From positions 1 to 38,540 of the forward strand of contig DAIQNX010000027.1 of NCBI GenBank assembly GCA_036788195.1: a DNA stretch of 38,540 nt. Reading direction: 5' to 3'. The notes beneath the pieces were generated by a model. That model was given only the letters and a program-made list of their open reading frames with translations. It had not been told where the DNA came from and searched no databases. Of this stretch, positions 24,295-32,293 are shown piece after piece. This DNA is from CALFXN01 sp937957815. Its GTDB lineage: Bacteria > Synergistota > Synergistia > Synergistales > Aminobacteriaceae. The stretch's first letter is position 1; every line of letters begins with the position of its first letter. A program made the position numbers and the translations under genes.

Positions 24295-25560
24295 ATGAGA
24301 CTCAACCTGACCTACGGGCCGTCACAGCTTCCGATTACCGTCGAGGACTCCAGGATCGCGCAGGTCTTGAATCCGTCGCACGTTTCACTCTCGTCAGACC
24401 TTGACGGAGATATCCGCCGCAGCCTCGAGACACCGACGGGCACTCCGCCGCTCCGCGACATGGTTTCCGCGGCGGCTCCGCAGAAAGTCGCCGTTCTCGT
24501 CGGCGGACTCGCCGACGGTCCCGTTCCCGCGCACGCCGTCGCCCCCGTCCTCGACGCACTCGCCGAAGGAGGCGTCCCCGGCGCCCGCGTTACGGTCCTG
24601 ATCGCGAACGGACTGCGCAAGCCGCATCCCGACGATCCGGGACGGACGTTCCTCGCGACGGCGTTGCAGAGCCGCTGCAGGATGATCGTTCACTCGCCGG
24701 AGGGACGGGAAATGGCGACGATCGGCAAGATAACGGGAGGCCTGCAGCTCCGCGTCAACAGGATCGTGGCCGAGGCCGATTTCATCGTCACGATCGGAAC
24801 CGTCATTCCGCATCCGTTCTCGGGCTACACGGGCTGGCGGGACGCGATCCTGCCCGGCGTGGCGGAGAAACGCTGCATCGAGGCCGCGCTCAGCCGTTTC
24901 GCCGACCTCCCGCAGAATCTGCCCGCGATCGACCGGAACCCCGTTCACCTCGAGATGGTCCACGCGGCGAGGCGCGCGGATGTCGACTTCGCCGTGAACA
25001 TTTGCCTCGCCGGATCCGGCGACGTCGCGTCCGTCGTCTCCGGTGCGCCTCAGGAATCGTGGAATCTCGCCATCCGGAAGTCAGGGGAATACCGCGACAC
25101 TCCGTTCGGACAACAGACCGACGTCGTGATCGTGGCTGCGGGGGGAAGTTCCGTCGACCGTACGGCCGCTCTCGCGCTCCGCGTCATCCACCGGACGCTC
25201 GACGTCCTGCGTCCGGGAGGAACGCTCGTAATCGTCGCGGAATGCGCCGAAGGCCTCGGCGACAGGAGTTTCGAGCGGTGGCTCAAGGAGGCCGAGAATC
25301 CGGAGACCATCGTCGAGCGTTTCCGGAAACGCTACGCGCCCGGCGGCGTCGCCGCGTTGATCGCCGCTCGACTCGCGCTCGACAGGAAGCTCCTCCTCGT
25401 CTCGTCCCTCGATGTCGTCCCGTCGGCGCTCGCGTTCGCGGAAAAGGCTCCGTCGGTCGAGGCCGCGCTCGATATCGCCAGGAAGCTCCACGGGCCCGAT
25501 TTCACGTGTACGGTCATTCCGGACGCGAAGTCGTGCCTTCCGGTTCCGGCGGGCGCCTGA
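24295..25560 (+). CDS. LarA-like (DUF2088) protein lacking most lactate-racemase active-site residues
   Basis: A 421-residue protein with the overall sequence layout of nickel-dependent lactate racemase LarA. Segments VAVLVGGLADGPVPAHAVAP, VLIANGLRKPHP, VIPHPFSGYTGWRDAILPGV and the tail TVIPDAKSCLPV line up with LarA segments. Aligning by eye with Lactiplantibacillus plantarum LarA from memory, only His174 (in IPHPF) is kept. The positions of Asp72, Arg75, His108, the cofactor-bearing Lys184 (Asp in GWRD) and His200 differ. No larB, larC or larE is nearby. Racemase activity is therefore doubtful and the function unknown. The start at ATG 24295, 8 bases after GGAGG, is preferred over the open frame from 24241. 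Confidence 0.82.
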   Translation: MRLNLTYGPSQLPITVEDSRIAQVLNPSHVSLSSDLDGDIRRSLETPTGTPPLRDMVSAAAPQKVAVLVGGLADGPVPAHAVAPVLDALAEGGVPGARVTVLIANGLRKPHPDDPGRTFLATALQSRCRMIVHSPEGREMATIGKITGGLQLRVNRIVAEADFIVTIGTVIPHPFSGYTGWRDAILPGVAEKRCIEAALSRFADLPQNLPAIDRNPVHLEMVHAARRADVDFAVNICLAGSGDVASVVSGAPQESWNLAIRKSGEYRDTPFGQQTDVVIVAAGGSSVDRTAALALRVIHRTLDVLRPGGTLVIVAECAEGLGDRSFERWLKEAENPETIVERFRKRYAPGGVAALIAARLALDRKLLLVSSLDVVPSALAFAEKAPSVEAALDIARKLHGPDFTCTVIPDAKSCLPVPAGA

Positions 25561-25641
25561 CGCCCGCTGCCGCAGGCCGGCATACAAGGAGGCTGAACGA
25601 CGACGTTCGCTCGATTTCCGGCGTTCGCGCTGCTGAAGGGG

Positions 25642-26223
25642 ATGCTTCTGGGGTTCTGCATCGCCGCACCAGTCGGTCCGGTGGGGCTCCTGTGCATCCG
25701 CCGGACGCTCGTTTCGGGAACGAAAGCGGGCATTCTTTCGGGAATCGGAGCGGCCTGCGCCGATTCCCTGTATGGATTCGTCGCGGCATTCGGCCTTTCC
25801 GCCGTTTCGGGATTCCTGATCCGCTACAGGAGCGTATTCCGATTCGCAGGAGGCATTTTCCTGTGCTGCTTCGGGATCACAATGGCCTACCGACGGCACG
25901 ACGGGAAGGAAACGGACGATCGCCCCTCCTCGGAACGGCTGGTGCTCTCGACGTTCGCCCTGACGGCATCCAATCCGCTGACCGTCGTTTCGTTCATGGC
26001 GGTCTTTTCGGGGCTCGGCATTCACCCGGCTTGTCCCTTCGTTCTGGTCGCCGGGATCTTTCTCGGATCCGTCCTCTGGTGGTGTCTCCTGGCGAAGGCG
26101 ACGTCGCTCTTCCGGACGCGGATGTCGCCGGAAGTCTTCAGATGGGTCGACGGCGTATCGGGCGGCCTCATCGCGGGTGCGGGAATCGCCTTTATCGTTG
26201 CATCCCTGCGCGCCATGCTGTAA
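25642..26223 (+). CDS. LysE/RhtB-family exporter (start uncertain)
   Basis: An inner-membrane exporter, 193 residues from the first ATG, with about six hydrophobic segments. The start of the family signature, GFCIAAPVGPVGLLCIRRTL, and LTASNPLTVVSFMAVFSGLG (Asn-Pro motif) are clear. Substrates are usually amino acids or related small molecules. The ATG at 25642 has no well-placed ribosome site. A strong AAGGAGG sits at 25586-25592, in front of three in-frame ACG codons (25597, 25600, 25603). Translation from there would add ...FPAFALLKG, which resembles the usual LysE N-terminus. Either an ACG start, a base error or a lost ATG would explain this. Confidence 0.85.
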   Translation: MLLGFCIAAPVGPVGLLCIRRTLVSGTKAGILSGIGAACADSLYGFVAAFGLSAVSGFLIRYRSVFRFAGGIFLCCFGITMAYRRHDGKETDDRPSSERLVLSTFALTASNPLTVVSFMAVFSGLGIHPACPFVLVAGIFLGSVLWWCLLAKATSLFRTRMSPEVFRWVDGVSGGLIAGAGIAFIVASLRAML

Positions 26224-26257
26224 TATGGCAACAAAATCCTGTAAGGAGGTACGAGTT

Positions 26258-26599
26258 GTGAACATACGACACGGGTTCTGCGGTCTTGGGTGCGAGGAAT
26301 GCCCCGCTTCCGTCGCGATGCGGACGAACGACAACGAACTCCGCGCGAGGACGGCGGCCGAATGGAACGCGCTGCACGGTTCGGACATGAAGCCGGAGGA
26401 CATCAATTGCGCCGGCTGCCGGGAAGATGGGACGCATATCGGCTTCTGCGCCGTGTGCCCCGTGAGGGAGTGCGCACCGAAGCGCGGCGTCGCGGGGTGC
26501 CCCGAGTGTGCCGACTTCGACGCGTGCCGGATCAGGGCCGGATTCGAGAAGGAGACGGGGATCGACATGCGCGCCATGTTCGGGAAGACGGGCGGATGA
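26258..26599 (+). CDS. DUF3795 cysteine-rich protein (copy 1)
   Basis: A 113-residue protein with 13 or so cysteines in CxxC-type pairs: FCGLGCEECP, CAGC, CAVCPVREC, CPEC and a final DACR. This spacing is that of DUF3795, a small family presumed to bind zinc or an iron-sulphur cluster; its function is unknown. GTG at 26258 is the start, 8 bases after GGAGG; the open frame extends upstream into the LysE gene without support. Its stop overlaps the ATG of the HD-domain gene (ATGA), so the two are coupled. A second DUF3795 gene is at 27220-27669 on the other strand. Confidence 0.85.
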   Translation: MNIRHGFCGLGCEECPASVAMRTNDNELRARTAAEWNALHGSDMKPEDINCAGCREDGTHIGFCAVCPVRECAPKRGVAGCPECADFDACRIRAGFEKETGIDMRAMFGKTGG

Positions 26600-27219
26600 C
26601 GGACGAAGCGCGGGCGCCCCGGCGCCCCGATCCGCGGCGGCTCGAGCGGATCCTCGACTTTCTCTTTCTCGCCGACCGGATGAAGACGACCTACCGGGCG
26701 GGGTATCTCGCCGACGGCAGCCGCCGCGAGAGCGACGCAGAGCACATGTGGCACCTCGGACTCCACGCGATCCTGCTGCGGGGGGAAATCGGCTTCGATA
26801 CGGACATGAGCCGTGTGCTCTGCCTCGTGCTCACGCACGACCTCGTCGAACTCTACGCCGGAGACACGTACGCCTACGACGCGAAGGCCGTCGAGGGCCA
26901 GGACGAGCGGGAAATGGAGGCGGCGAAACGCCTCTTCGCGACGCTCCCGGACGACCTCGGGAAACGCCTCTTCGACTACTGGCGGGAGTTCGAGGAGGGC
27001 GCCACCCCGGACGCGAGGTTCGCGAAAGCGCTCGACCGGCTGCAGGGCTTCTCGCAGAACGTGAACTCCGGAGGCCGGGCCTGGAGGGAAAACCGCGTCA
27101 CGAAGGAACGTACGTCGCTCAGGACGACGCTCCCGTCGCAGACGGATCCGGCGCTCGCGGAACTCGTCAGGATCCTGTACGGGCGGACCGACATCCCCGG
27201 ATTCTGGCCGGACGCCTGA
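26596..27219 (+). CDS. HD-domain phosphohydrolase, YfbR/HDDC2 type
   Basis: A 207-residue metal-dependent phosphohydrolase. The motifs are ESDAEHMWHL (first His), LVLTHDLVELYAGDTYAYD (His-Asp pair and following acidic residues) and FAKALDRLQGF (last Asp). This matches the 5'-deoxynucleotidase group that dephosphorylates dNMPs, with the typical NVNSGGRAWRENRVTK near the end. ATG at 26596 overlaps the DUF3795 stop; the internal ribosome site is weak, consistent with coupling. Its stop codon abuts that of the converging gene (TGATCA, 27217-27222). Confidence 0.87.
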   Translation: MTDEARAPRRPDPRRLERILDFLFLADRMKTTYRAGYLADGSRRESDAEHMWHLGLHAILLRGEIGFDTDMSRVLCLVLTHDLVELYAGDTYAYDAKAVEGQDEREMEAAKRLFATLPDDLGKRLFDYWREFEEGATPDARFAKALDRLQGFSQNVNSGGRAWRENRVTKERTSLRTTLPSQTDPALAELVRILYGRTDIPGFWPDA

Positions 27220-27669
27220 TCAGGGATATCGGGGACGTTCTCTGAGTTCCCGGTAGTATTCCGACACGTCTTCCCGCGACATCGCCTCGTTGTTCGCGCG
27301 CCAGCGCGCTTCGAGGGCAGGCGGAAGCCCCGTGTGACCGCACGGAAACTCGTCGCACTGGAAGCAGAAATCGATACCCTTTTCGCGGACGCACCGCGGC
27401 ACGTCGCACGAGGAGAACAGGCAGCTTCCGTGACGACACCCTTTGCAGGGCGCGTCCGCGAGATGGTCGAGAAACCTCCGGAAGGCCGGATAGTCCTCAT
27501 ATGCCGGATCCGTCGCGGCGAAGCGCGCGGCGTAGGCTCCGAAATTCGGTCCGAGTACGGAGCCGATCCGCACGCACGCTTCCCTGAGGGGACCGTCGCG
27601 AAACGCGACACATGCGCCGCAGTCGAGTCCGCACGGCGCGACGACACGCAGGATTTTGTCATACTCCAC
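27220..27669 (-). CDS. DUF3795 cysteine-rich protein (copy 2)
   Basis: A 149-residue relative of the protein at 26258-26599, with VAPCGLDCGACVAFRDG at the front, then PCKGCRHGSCLF, CDVPRCVREKG and FCFQCDEFPCG. The Cys pattern is that of DUF3795. A helical tail (PPALEARWRANNEAMSREDV) follows, common in longer members. The start is GTG at 27669, just 6 bases beyond the stop of the MBL-fold gene, with AAAGGGATG as site, so the two genes form an operon. Function unknown; metal or cluster binding is inferred from the cysteines. Confidence 0.85.
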   Translation of the reverse strand: MEYDKILRVVAPCGLDCGACVAFRDGPLREACVRIGSVLGPNFGAYAARFAATDPAYEDYPAFRRFLDHLADAPCKGCRHGSCLFSSCDVPRCVREKGIDFCFQCDEFPCGHTGLPPALEARWRANNEAMSREDVSEYYRELRERPRYP

Positions 27670-27675
27670 GAACTT

Positions 27676-28683
27676 TCATCCCTTTCGTTCCGAAGATCGT
27701 TCCTCCTGAATCCATCCGACGATGCCGCGAAGACTGTTCGCGATGAAGAAGTCCTCGCGATCGCGGATGTCAGGTTCGAGAAGGCGATACGCCCCCAGAT
27801 TTGGATCGGCATCCAGCAGGGAGGGCAAAAGTCTCCCGATCGGATCGTCCGCCGCGGTCGGGTCATCCGAAAGCAGTTCCGCGCATACGTCCCGCCAGAG
27901 GAGCATCTGATCGCGGGCTCCGTCGAGAAGCGAAGCGTCGTCCGATGCCCCGAAATGCGCGTAGCAGACGATCGTCGGCCGGGTCTCGCGGACGCGGTCA
28001 AGCGAGGCGAGGGCGACCGGAAACACGAAACGGGGCGGCGTCGCGGGGCGAATGTAGGGCATGACGGACATCCGGCAGGACGTGCCGAAATTTCCGCCGG
28101 CCCGCGGATCCAGATGCACCCCGGCCGCCTCTCCGGGGAAAAGTATCGTCTCGTCCCCCGTCCGATAGACGTACGCGTTGTGGTACGGCGCGTGTCCGGG
28201 CGCATCGATCGCCCGGAGTCCGCCCAGCGCGTCGGGAGAAGAGAGCGCCGTCTCCGGCACGGAGGTTATCTCCCCGTACGCGTCGACGATGTCTCCGAGG
28301 ACCGCGCGACTCGACGTCACGAGGCGCGTGGGATCGACGAGGTGTCGCGCCCCCTTCGCAGGAGCGATGACGCGGAGGTCCGGAAACTCGCGCGCGAGCG
28401 CTCCCGCGCTTCCGCAGTGATCCATGTGGACGTGGGTCAGCAGGAGTGCGTCGAGGCGTCCGCCAGCATGCCGCCACACCGCTTCCGCGATTCTCTCCGC
28501 CGCAGCGGCGGGACCGCAATCCACGAGGAACGTCGTACCGCGCGTCGCGTCGCGGACGAGCCAGACGCCGAAGAACGAGCGGAATCCCCTGCGCGCGACG
28601 GGACAGTCAATCAGGCGGACTTCGATCCCTCCGCGGGAATGGAGGAGAATTCCATCGTCCGAACGATGATACGCGACGGACAT
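27676..28683 (-). CDS. MBL-fold metallo-hydrolase
   Basis: A 335-residue metallo-beta-lactamase-fold enzyme. Metal ligands are visible: LLTHVHMDHCGSAG (HxHxDH), IDAPGHAPYHNAYVY (His), LFPGEAAG (usual Asp position is Glu) and VCYAHFGASDD (last His). This resembles the hydrolases and lactonases often annotated as 'MBL fold'; no substrate can be named. The C-terminal 90 residues (LLWRDVCAELLSDD onward) form a helical extension. ATG at 28683 follows AGGGAAGG closely. It lies 9 bases after the FAD oxidoreductase gene and before a DUF3795 gene on the same strand. Confidence 0.88.
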   Translation of the reverse strand: MSVAYHRSDDGILLHSRGGIEVRLIDCPVARRGFRSFFGVWLVRDATRGTTFLVDCGPAAAAERIAEAVWRHAGGRLDALLLTHVHMDHCGSAGALAREFPDLRVIAPAKGARHLVDPTRLVTSSRAVLGDIVDAYGEITSVPETALSSPDALGGLRAIDAPGHAPYHNAYVYRTGDETILFPGEAAGVHLDPRAGGNFGTSCRMSVMPYIRPATPPRFVFPVALASLDRVRETRPTIVCYAHFGASDDASLLDGARDQMLLWRDVCAELLSDDPTAADDPIGRLLPSLLDADPNLGAYRLLEPDIRDREDFFIANSLRGIVGWIQEERSSERKG

Positions 28684-28692
28684 CCGCCTTCC

Positions 28693-30894
28693 CTACCGCG
28701 ACGCCATCGCTCGGACGAGGACGTCGGCCGCGAACCCTCGCGTCACGGGGCGTGCCGGTTCGAACGGGCCGCCGGCCGGGATGGCTCCAAGAACCCCCGT
28801 CCGAGCCAGCGCCGAAAGAGTGACGAAGAGCCGGTCCGTTTCCGCCACGTCCGGGAAGACCAGGTCCGGCGCAGTCGCCTTCGCCTTGAGCACGAGTCCG
28901 AGCGCGGTCGCGAATGTCGCCCGCGTAACCGGCGTCGCGGAGTCGGCGGGAAGGACGGCGCCGGCGAGTCTGCCTTCCTCGCCGAAGACGCGTTCCATCA
29001 GCGAAAGGACTTCGGTGCCGGTCACGGGTAGATCGACGCCGAACTCGCCCTTGTCGTCGCCCGCGAGCTTGTTCGCCTGCACCCGGCAGTTGTAGGGATC
29101 GTTGATCTTCACGGCCGGCGAAGATGGAACGCGAACGGGGTCCATGAGTCTGCGGACGGTCGCGAGCGACACCGCGGGCCAGAAAGGATGGCCGGGAGGA
29201 ACGTCCCTGTAGGCGCACAGCGAGAGCGCACTTCCGGAACGCAGCAGCTCGAGCTGGACGGCGGCCGGATTCACGTTCCTCGGTTGCGCGCCACGCCTTA
29301 CGGCGACGGCCGCGATGGCTCCGGCGGCCTGTCCCGTCAGCATCGTGACTGGCTGGAGCCGGATAGCCCCCTCGGCGAGTCGGGAGACGGACAGATTCTT
29401 TTCAGCCGCCACGAGACCGTCGACCCGTTCGGGGATGAAGACCTCGAAGGGGATCTGGAAGGGACCGACAGGGTTGCATTCGCGGATCGTGGCGTTCCTC
29501 TCTCCGAATTCGGCCTCCAGGTCGCGGTCCCTGTCCGCATTGTGGAGATCGAGGATGTATCCGCCGACGGCGAGCGCCGTCGGAAGCTCCCGGTTGCCTC
29601 GGCCGTCCCTGTAGCTTTCCGAGTTCGACCGGAGTTCCTTCGCTGTCAGGGTCAGGATTCCCTCGATCCTGCGCCCTTCGCGGACGTACGGACGAGGCGG
29701 GAAAAAGCGGAGCAGGTCGTGATATTCCCTCGGGATGTCCGTGAGGTTCACCGTCGCCGGCGCGTCCCCCGGCTCGCCGTATTCGTCGTCGGCGAGCCCC
29801 CACTGCCACTCCTGGAGTTCGTCCGAGATGTAGTACAGAAAGTGGATGGTCTTCAGCAGCGCAGCCGTATCGACCTTCCGCCGAAAGTCCGGGTCTTCGA
29901 TGTAGCGGATCGGAAGCCCGCCTTCGGGGTCGGACATCCCCGGAAAATCGTTCGCCCAGTTGACGCAGGTCTTCGTGATATGCAGCCACGCCTCGGGGCT
30001 CGACGCGTCGTAGTTTTCCCGATTCGAGGAATCGGGCAGGCCACGGTAGGCGTTGTGCGCCGAAAAGACGACGGGAAGCCGGATCGGGTATTCTCCGCGG
30101 AATCCGTTCCCCTGACGGATCACGTACTTCCTGAATTCCTTCCGCGATTCCTCGTATCCCGCGGGAGGCACGGAGACCCGCATGCGGGGCGGTACGCCAC
30201 CAGGGTATTTCTTTGCGATCGCGACATAGGTAATATCCTGGATCCGTGCCGTCTCGTCCTTCGCGTCGCTCGTCGTCCGACCGATCCGGTACCGCGCCCC
30301 GGCCTTCGCGAGAACGTCGCCGTACTCGGTGGCGTCGACGACGACGCGCGACGAGAGCTCGACGCCGTTGCCCGCACTTTCGACCAGAACCCCCGAGACC
30401 GCACCGTCACGCCCGAGCACGTCGCGGAAGCGCGCGCGCAGAAAGATATCGAGGACGGGAAGGGCTCCGCCGGCAAGCGGCGTCCTCCGCAGATCGCCGA
30501 TCATCTCCTTCAGGATCCGGTGCCCGACCGACGGTTCGAACGCGATGGAATTCCCGCTCCAGTAGCAGGTCGCGATGGACTTGTCCTTCTTGAAGTAGTG
30601 GTAGCGCACGCGTTCGACGAACTCTCCGTATAGCCCCGAGAGATTTCCGCTCAGGTCGTCCATCGTCGGGACGCCCGCCGCGGTCATCTGTCCTCCGATC
30701 CAGCCCGACTCCTCGACGAGAGCGACGCGAGCGCCCATGCGTGCCGCCTGGATCGCGGCCGCCACGCCTCCGGTTCCGGCGCCGACGACGACGACATCGT
30801 ACTCGTGACGTTGCTCCGCGGCCGGCGCGGGCAACTCCCCGAACAGCAGCAGCGCCAGCAGGATTCCATATACCCGGAATCTACCATCGATCAT
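28693..30894 (-). CDS. Exported FAD-dependent oxidoreductase with SLH-like C-terminal region
   Basis: A protein of about 733 residues with a signal peptide (MIDGRFRVYGILLALLLFGE, cleavage near APAAEQ). The FAD-binding Rossmann motif comes right after it: YDVVVVGAGTGGVAAAIQAA, then VEESGWIGGQMTAAGV. It belongs to the FAD_oxidored (PF12831-like) group, which includes proteins annotated as xanthan-lyase-like. The last 80 residues (PVTRATFATALGLVLK, VFPDVAETDRLF, ALARTGVLG, PFEPARPVTRGFAADVL) look like one to two S-layer homology repeats, which anchor proteins to the cell envelope. Two more possible starts exist (30900 and GTG 30912); AAGGGG is best spaced, at 9 bases, for the ATG at 30894. The substrate is unknown. 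Confidence 0.85.
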   Translation of the reverse strand: MIDGRFRVYGILLALLLFGELPAPAAEQRHEYDVVVVGAGTGGVAAAIQAARMGARVALVEESGWIGGQMTAAGVPTMDDLSGNLSGLYGEFVERVRYHYFKKDKSIATCYWSGNSIAFEPSVGHRILKEMIGDLRRTPLAGGALPVLDIFLRARFRDVLGRDGAVSGVLVESAGNGVELSSRVVVDATEYGDVLAKAGARYRIGRTTSDAKDETARIQDITYVAIAKKYPGGVPPRMRVSVPPAGYEESRKEFRKYVIRQGNGFRGEYPIRLPVVFSAHNAYRGLPDSSNRENYDASSPEAWLHITKTCVNWANDFPGMSDPEGGLPIRYIEDPDFRRKVDTAALLKTIHFLYYISDELQEWQWGLADDEYGEPGDAPATVNLTDIPREYHDLLRFFPPRPYVREGRRIEGILTLTAKELRSNSESYRDGRGNRELPTALAVGGYILDLHNADRDRDLEAEFGERNATIRECNPVGPFQIPFEVFIPERVDGLVAAEKNLSVSRLAEGAIRLQPVTMLTGQAAGAIAAVAVRRGAQPRNVNPAAVQLELLRSGSALSLCAYRDVPPGHPFWPAVSLATVRRLMDPVRVPSSPAVKINDPYNCRVQANKLAGDDKGEFGVDLPVTGTEVLSLMERVFGEEGRLAGAVLPADSATPVTRATFATALGLVLKAKATAPDLVFPDVAETDRLFVTLSALARTGVLGAIPAGGPFEPARPVTRGFAADVLVRAMASR

Positions 30895-30998
30895 CGACAT
30901 GCACCCCTTCACGGGAAAAAGAAGTTTGAAGCGGAATCACCACAATTGTGTGTGTATTATGCCATAGGGATTCTCCGTCGGCTAGCGGAAGCGGGCAC

Positions 30999-31023
30999 AA
31001 AAAACCCCTCCGGGCCGGAGGGG
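30999..31023 (-). terminator. Rho-independent terminator after the HhH-like gene
   Basis: On the minus strand CCCCTCC-GGCCC-GGAGGGG is followed directly by TTTTTT. It ends the transcript of the 97-residue gene and separates it from the FAD oxidoreductase operon. Confidence 0.93.
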
Positions 31024-31046
31024 TCGGGATAACCGACGCGAAAGCG

Positions 31047-31340
31047 TCACTGCTCCACAGCGGAAAAGAGGACGATCGCCTTCGCCCACTTGTAGTATTT
31101 CAAAGCCTCGAATTCGCAGGCATCCTTCACGCCGAAGCAGGCCCGAAGGACCTCGAGGTCCTTCGGAGCGAGCGCAGTCCCGTCGAGAGCCGCAAAATCC
31201 GCGATAGTCGACACCTTCAGCCCCGCGAGCTTCTTCGCGTCCTCCCCGCTCACCCCGGAAAGCGCTCCGACGGGAGCTGCGGCGAGTTCCCTGAACCCCA
31301 TCGCCTCGTACGCCTTGTCGACGGCCTTGTTGATATTCAC
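31047..31340 (-). CDS. Small helix-hairpin-helix-like protein
   Basis: A 97-residue cytoplasmic protein. The segment APVGALSGVSGEDAKKLAGL, then KVSTIADFAAL, has the look of a helix-hairpin-helix (GIG-like turn, then 'level' alpha helix), as in DUF4332-type proteins and DNA-binding HhH folds. DLEVLRACFGVKDACEFEAL follows. The function is unknown. The start is GTG at 31340, 7 bases after GGAGG. It forms a single-gene unit with a strong promoter (TTGACA-17-TACTAT) and a strong terminator, so it is probably expressed well. Confidence 0.8.
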   Translation of the reverse strand: MNINKAVDKAYEAMGFRELAAAPVGALSGVSGEDAKKLAGLKVSTIADFAALDGTALAPKDLEVLRACFGVKDACEFEALKYYKWAKAIVLFSAVEQ

Positions 31341-31385
31341 TCGAACCCCTCCCCTTCAGGAAAAATGTATGACATCATTATAGCA

Positions 31386-31414
31386 ATAGTACAAATCGGC
31401 GACAGGTCTGTCAA
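31386..31414 (-). promoter_or_regulatory. Promoter of the HhH-like gene
   Basis: On the minus strand a perfect TTGACA (31409-31414) is followed after 17 bases by TACTAT (31386-31391); a TATAAT lies a few bases further. This is the best sigma-70-type promoter in the window. Confidence 0.8.
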
Positions 31415-31493
31415 TTCAGCGAGTTGTCTCACGACTCACTCCCCGGTCTGCTGCCGCAGGAGAGCCCGTGTTTTGCGAGTGGGCTTTCGATCT

Positions 31494-32279
31494 CTATTTG
31501 ATCCCTTCGAGCTCGTTGAAAACCGTCTCGTACTTTTCCGCGTCGATGTTGGGCACGAGGCACGCCGTGCGCCAGATGCTCAGGTCCTTGCGCCAGTCGT
31601 AGAAATTGTTCATCTGTTGGGCAAAGGAATTCGGTGTCCAGCCGGAGACGTCGTACCCCAGTTCCCCGAAAAGTCTGATGAGGAACTCACCGACCTCCAC
31701 CCGCTGTTCGTCTGTGGTGTTTCCGTACCATTTGCCCTCCCCCTCGTCCCGCAAGAGGAGAAACTCCTCCTCATACCCGGCCAGAACGTCGGCGATCTCC
31801 GTATCGTTCAACTCCCGGACAGGGGCGGTGCGGCGCCGCGCGTCGCATCCTACGGCCTGAACCCACGCTGCAATCTCGCCCGCAGCCGCCTCTCCCGTTG
31901 CGGCCTCGAGCGACGAAGCGCGTCGGCCCCACTCGCCCAGATCGTGGGTATCGTCCTCCAGCATCCGGCTCTTCCCCTCGAACGTCCCATGCTCGTAGAG
32001 TGTCACCGTACAACCCGGCCGCACCCGAATCGAGGCGATGCTGTCGTTGGGCAGGGCAAAGACCATCGGCGCACCATCGGCTCTGGCGTCGAACAACCAT
32101 GGCAGGTTGTACCGGCCAGCCTTCTCAATCGTCCATGAGACCCCCTGATAGTTCGGCTGCGTGTAAGCCACAGCCAAAAAATCATCCATCGTCGCCTGCG
32201 CCACAGACGCATCCAGCGCCAGGACAGCAAGGCAGCAGAACAGAAGGGCACCCGGAATCCCCCGTCTCCAATGCATCAT
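31494..32279 (-). CDS. Exported betagamma-crystallin-like protein
   Basis: A 261-residue secreted protein. The signal peptide (RRGIPGALLFCCLAVLALDA) is followed by a Greek-key domain of betagamma-crystallin type, about residues 33-125. It reads FLAVAYTQPNYQGVSWTIEK, NDSIASIRVRPGCTVTLYEH, GTFEGKSRMLEDDTHDLGEW. The crystallin Ca2+ motif (N/D)(N/D)xx(S/T)S is NDSIAS in the first half (position 5 changed) and GRRASS in the second (acidic pair lost), so calcium binding is doubtful. The remaining 130 residues are helical with several Trp (DWRKDLSIWRTACLV) and no family I know. ATG at 32279 follows AGGAGG. It is the last gene of the six-gene exported block, 14 bases after its neighbour. Confidence 0.8.
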   Translation of the reverse strand: MMHWRRGIPGALLFCCLAVLALDASVAQATMDDFLAVAYTQPNYQGVSWTIEKAGRYNLPWLFDARADGAPMVFALPNDSIASIRVRPGCTVTLYEHGTFEGKSRMLEDDTHDLGEWGRRASSLEAATGEAAAGEIAAWVQAVGCDARRRTAPVRELNDTEIADVLAGYEEEFLLLRDEGEGKWYGNTTDEQRVEVGEFLIRLFGELGYDVSGWTPNSFAQQMNNFYDWRKDLSIWRTACLVPNIDAEKYETVFNELEGIK

Positions 32280-32293
32280 TCGTCCTCCTCTCT

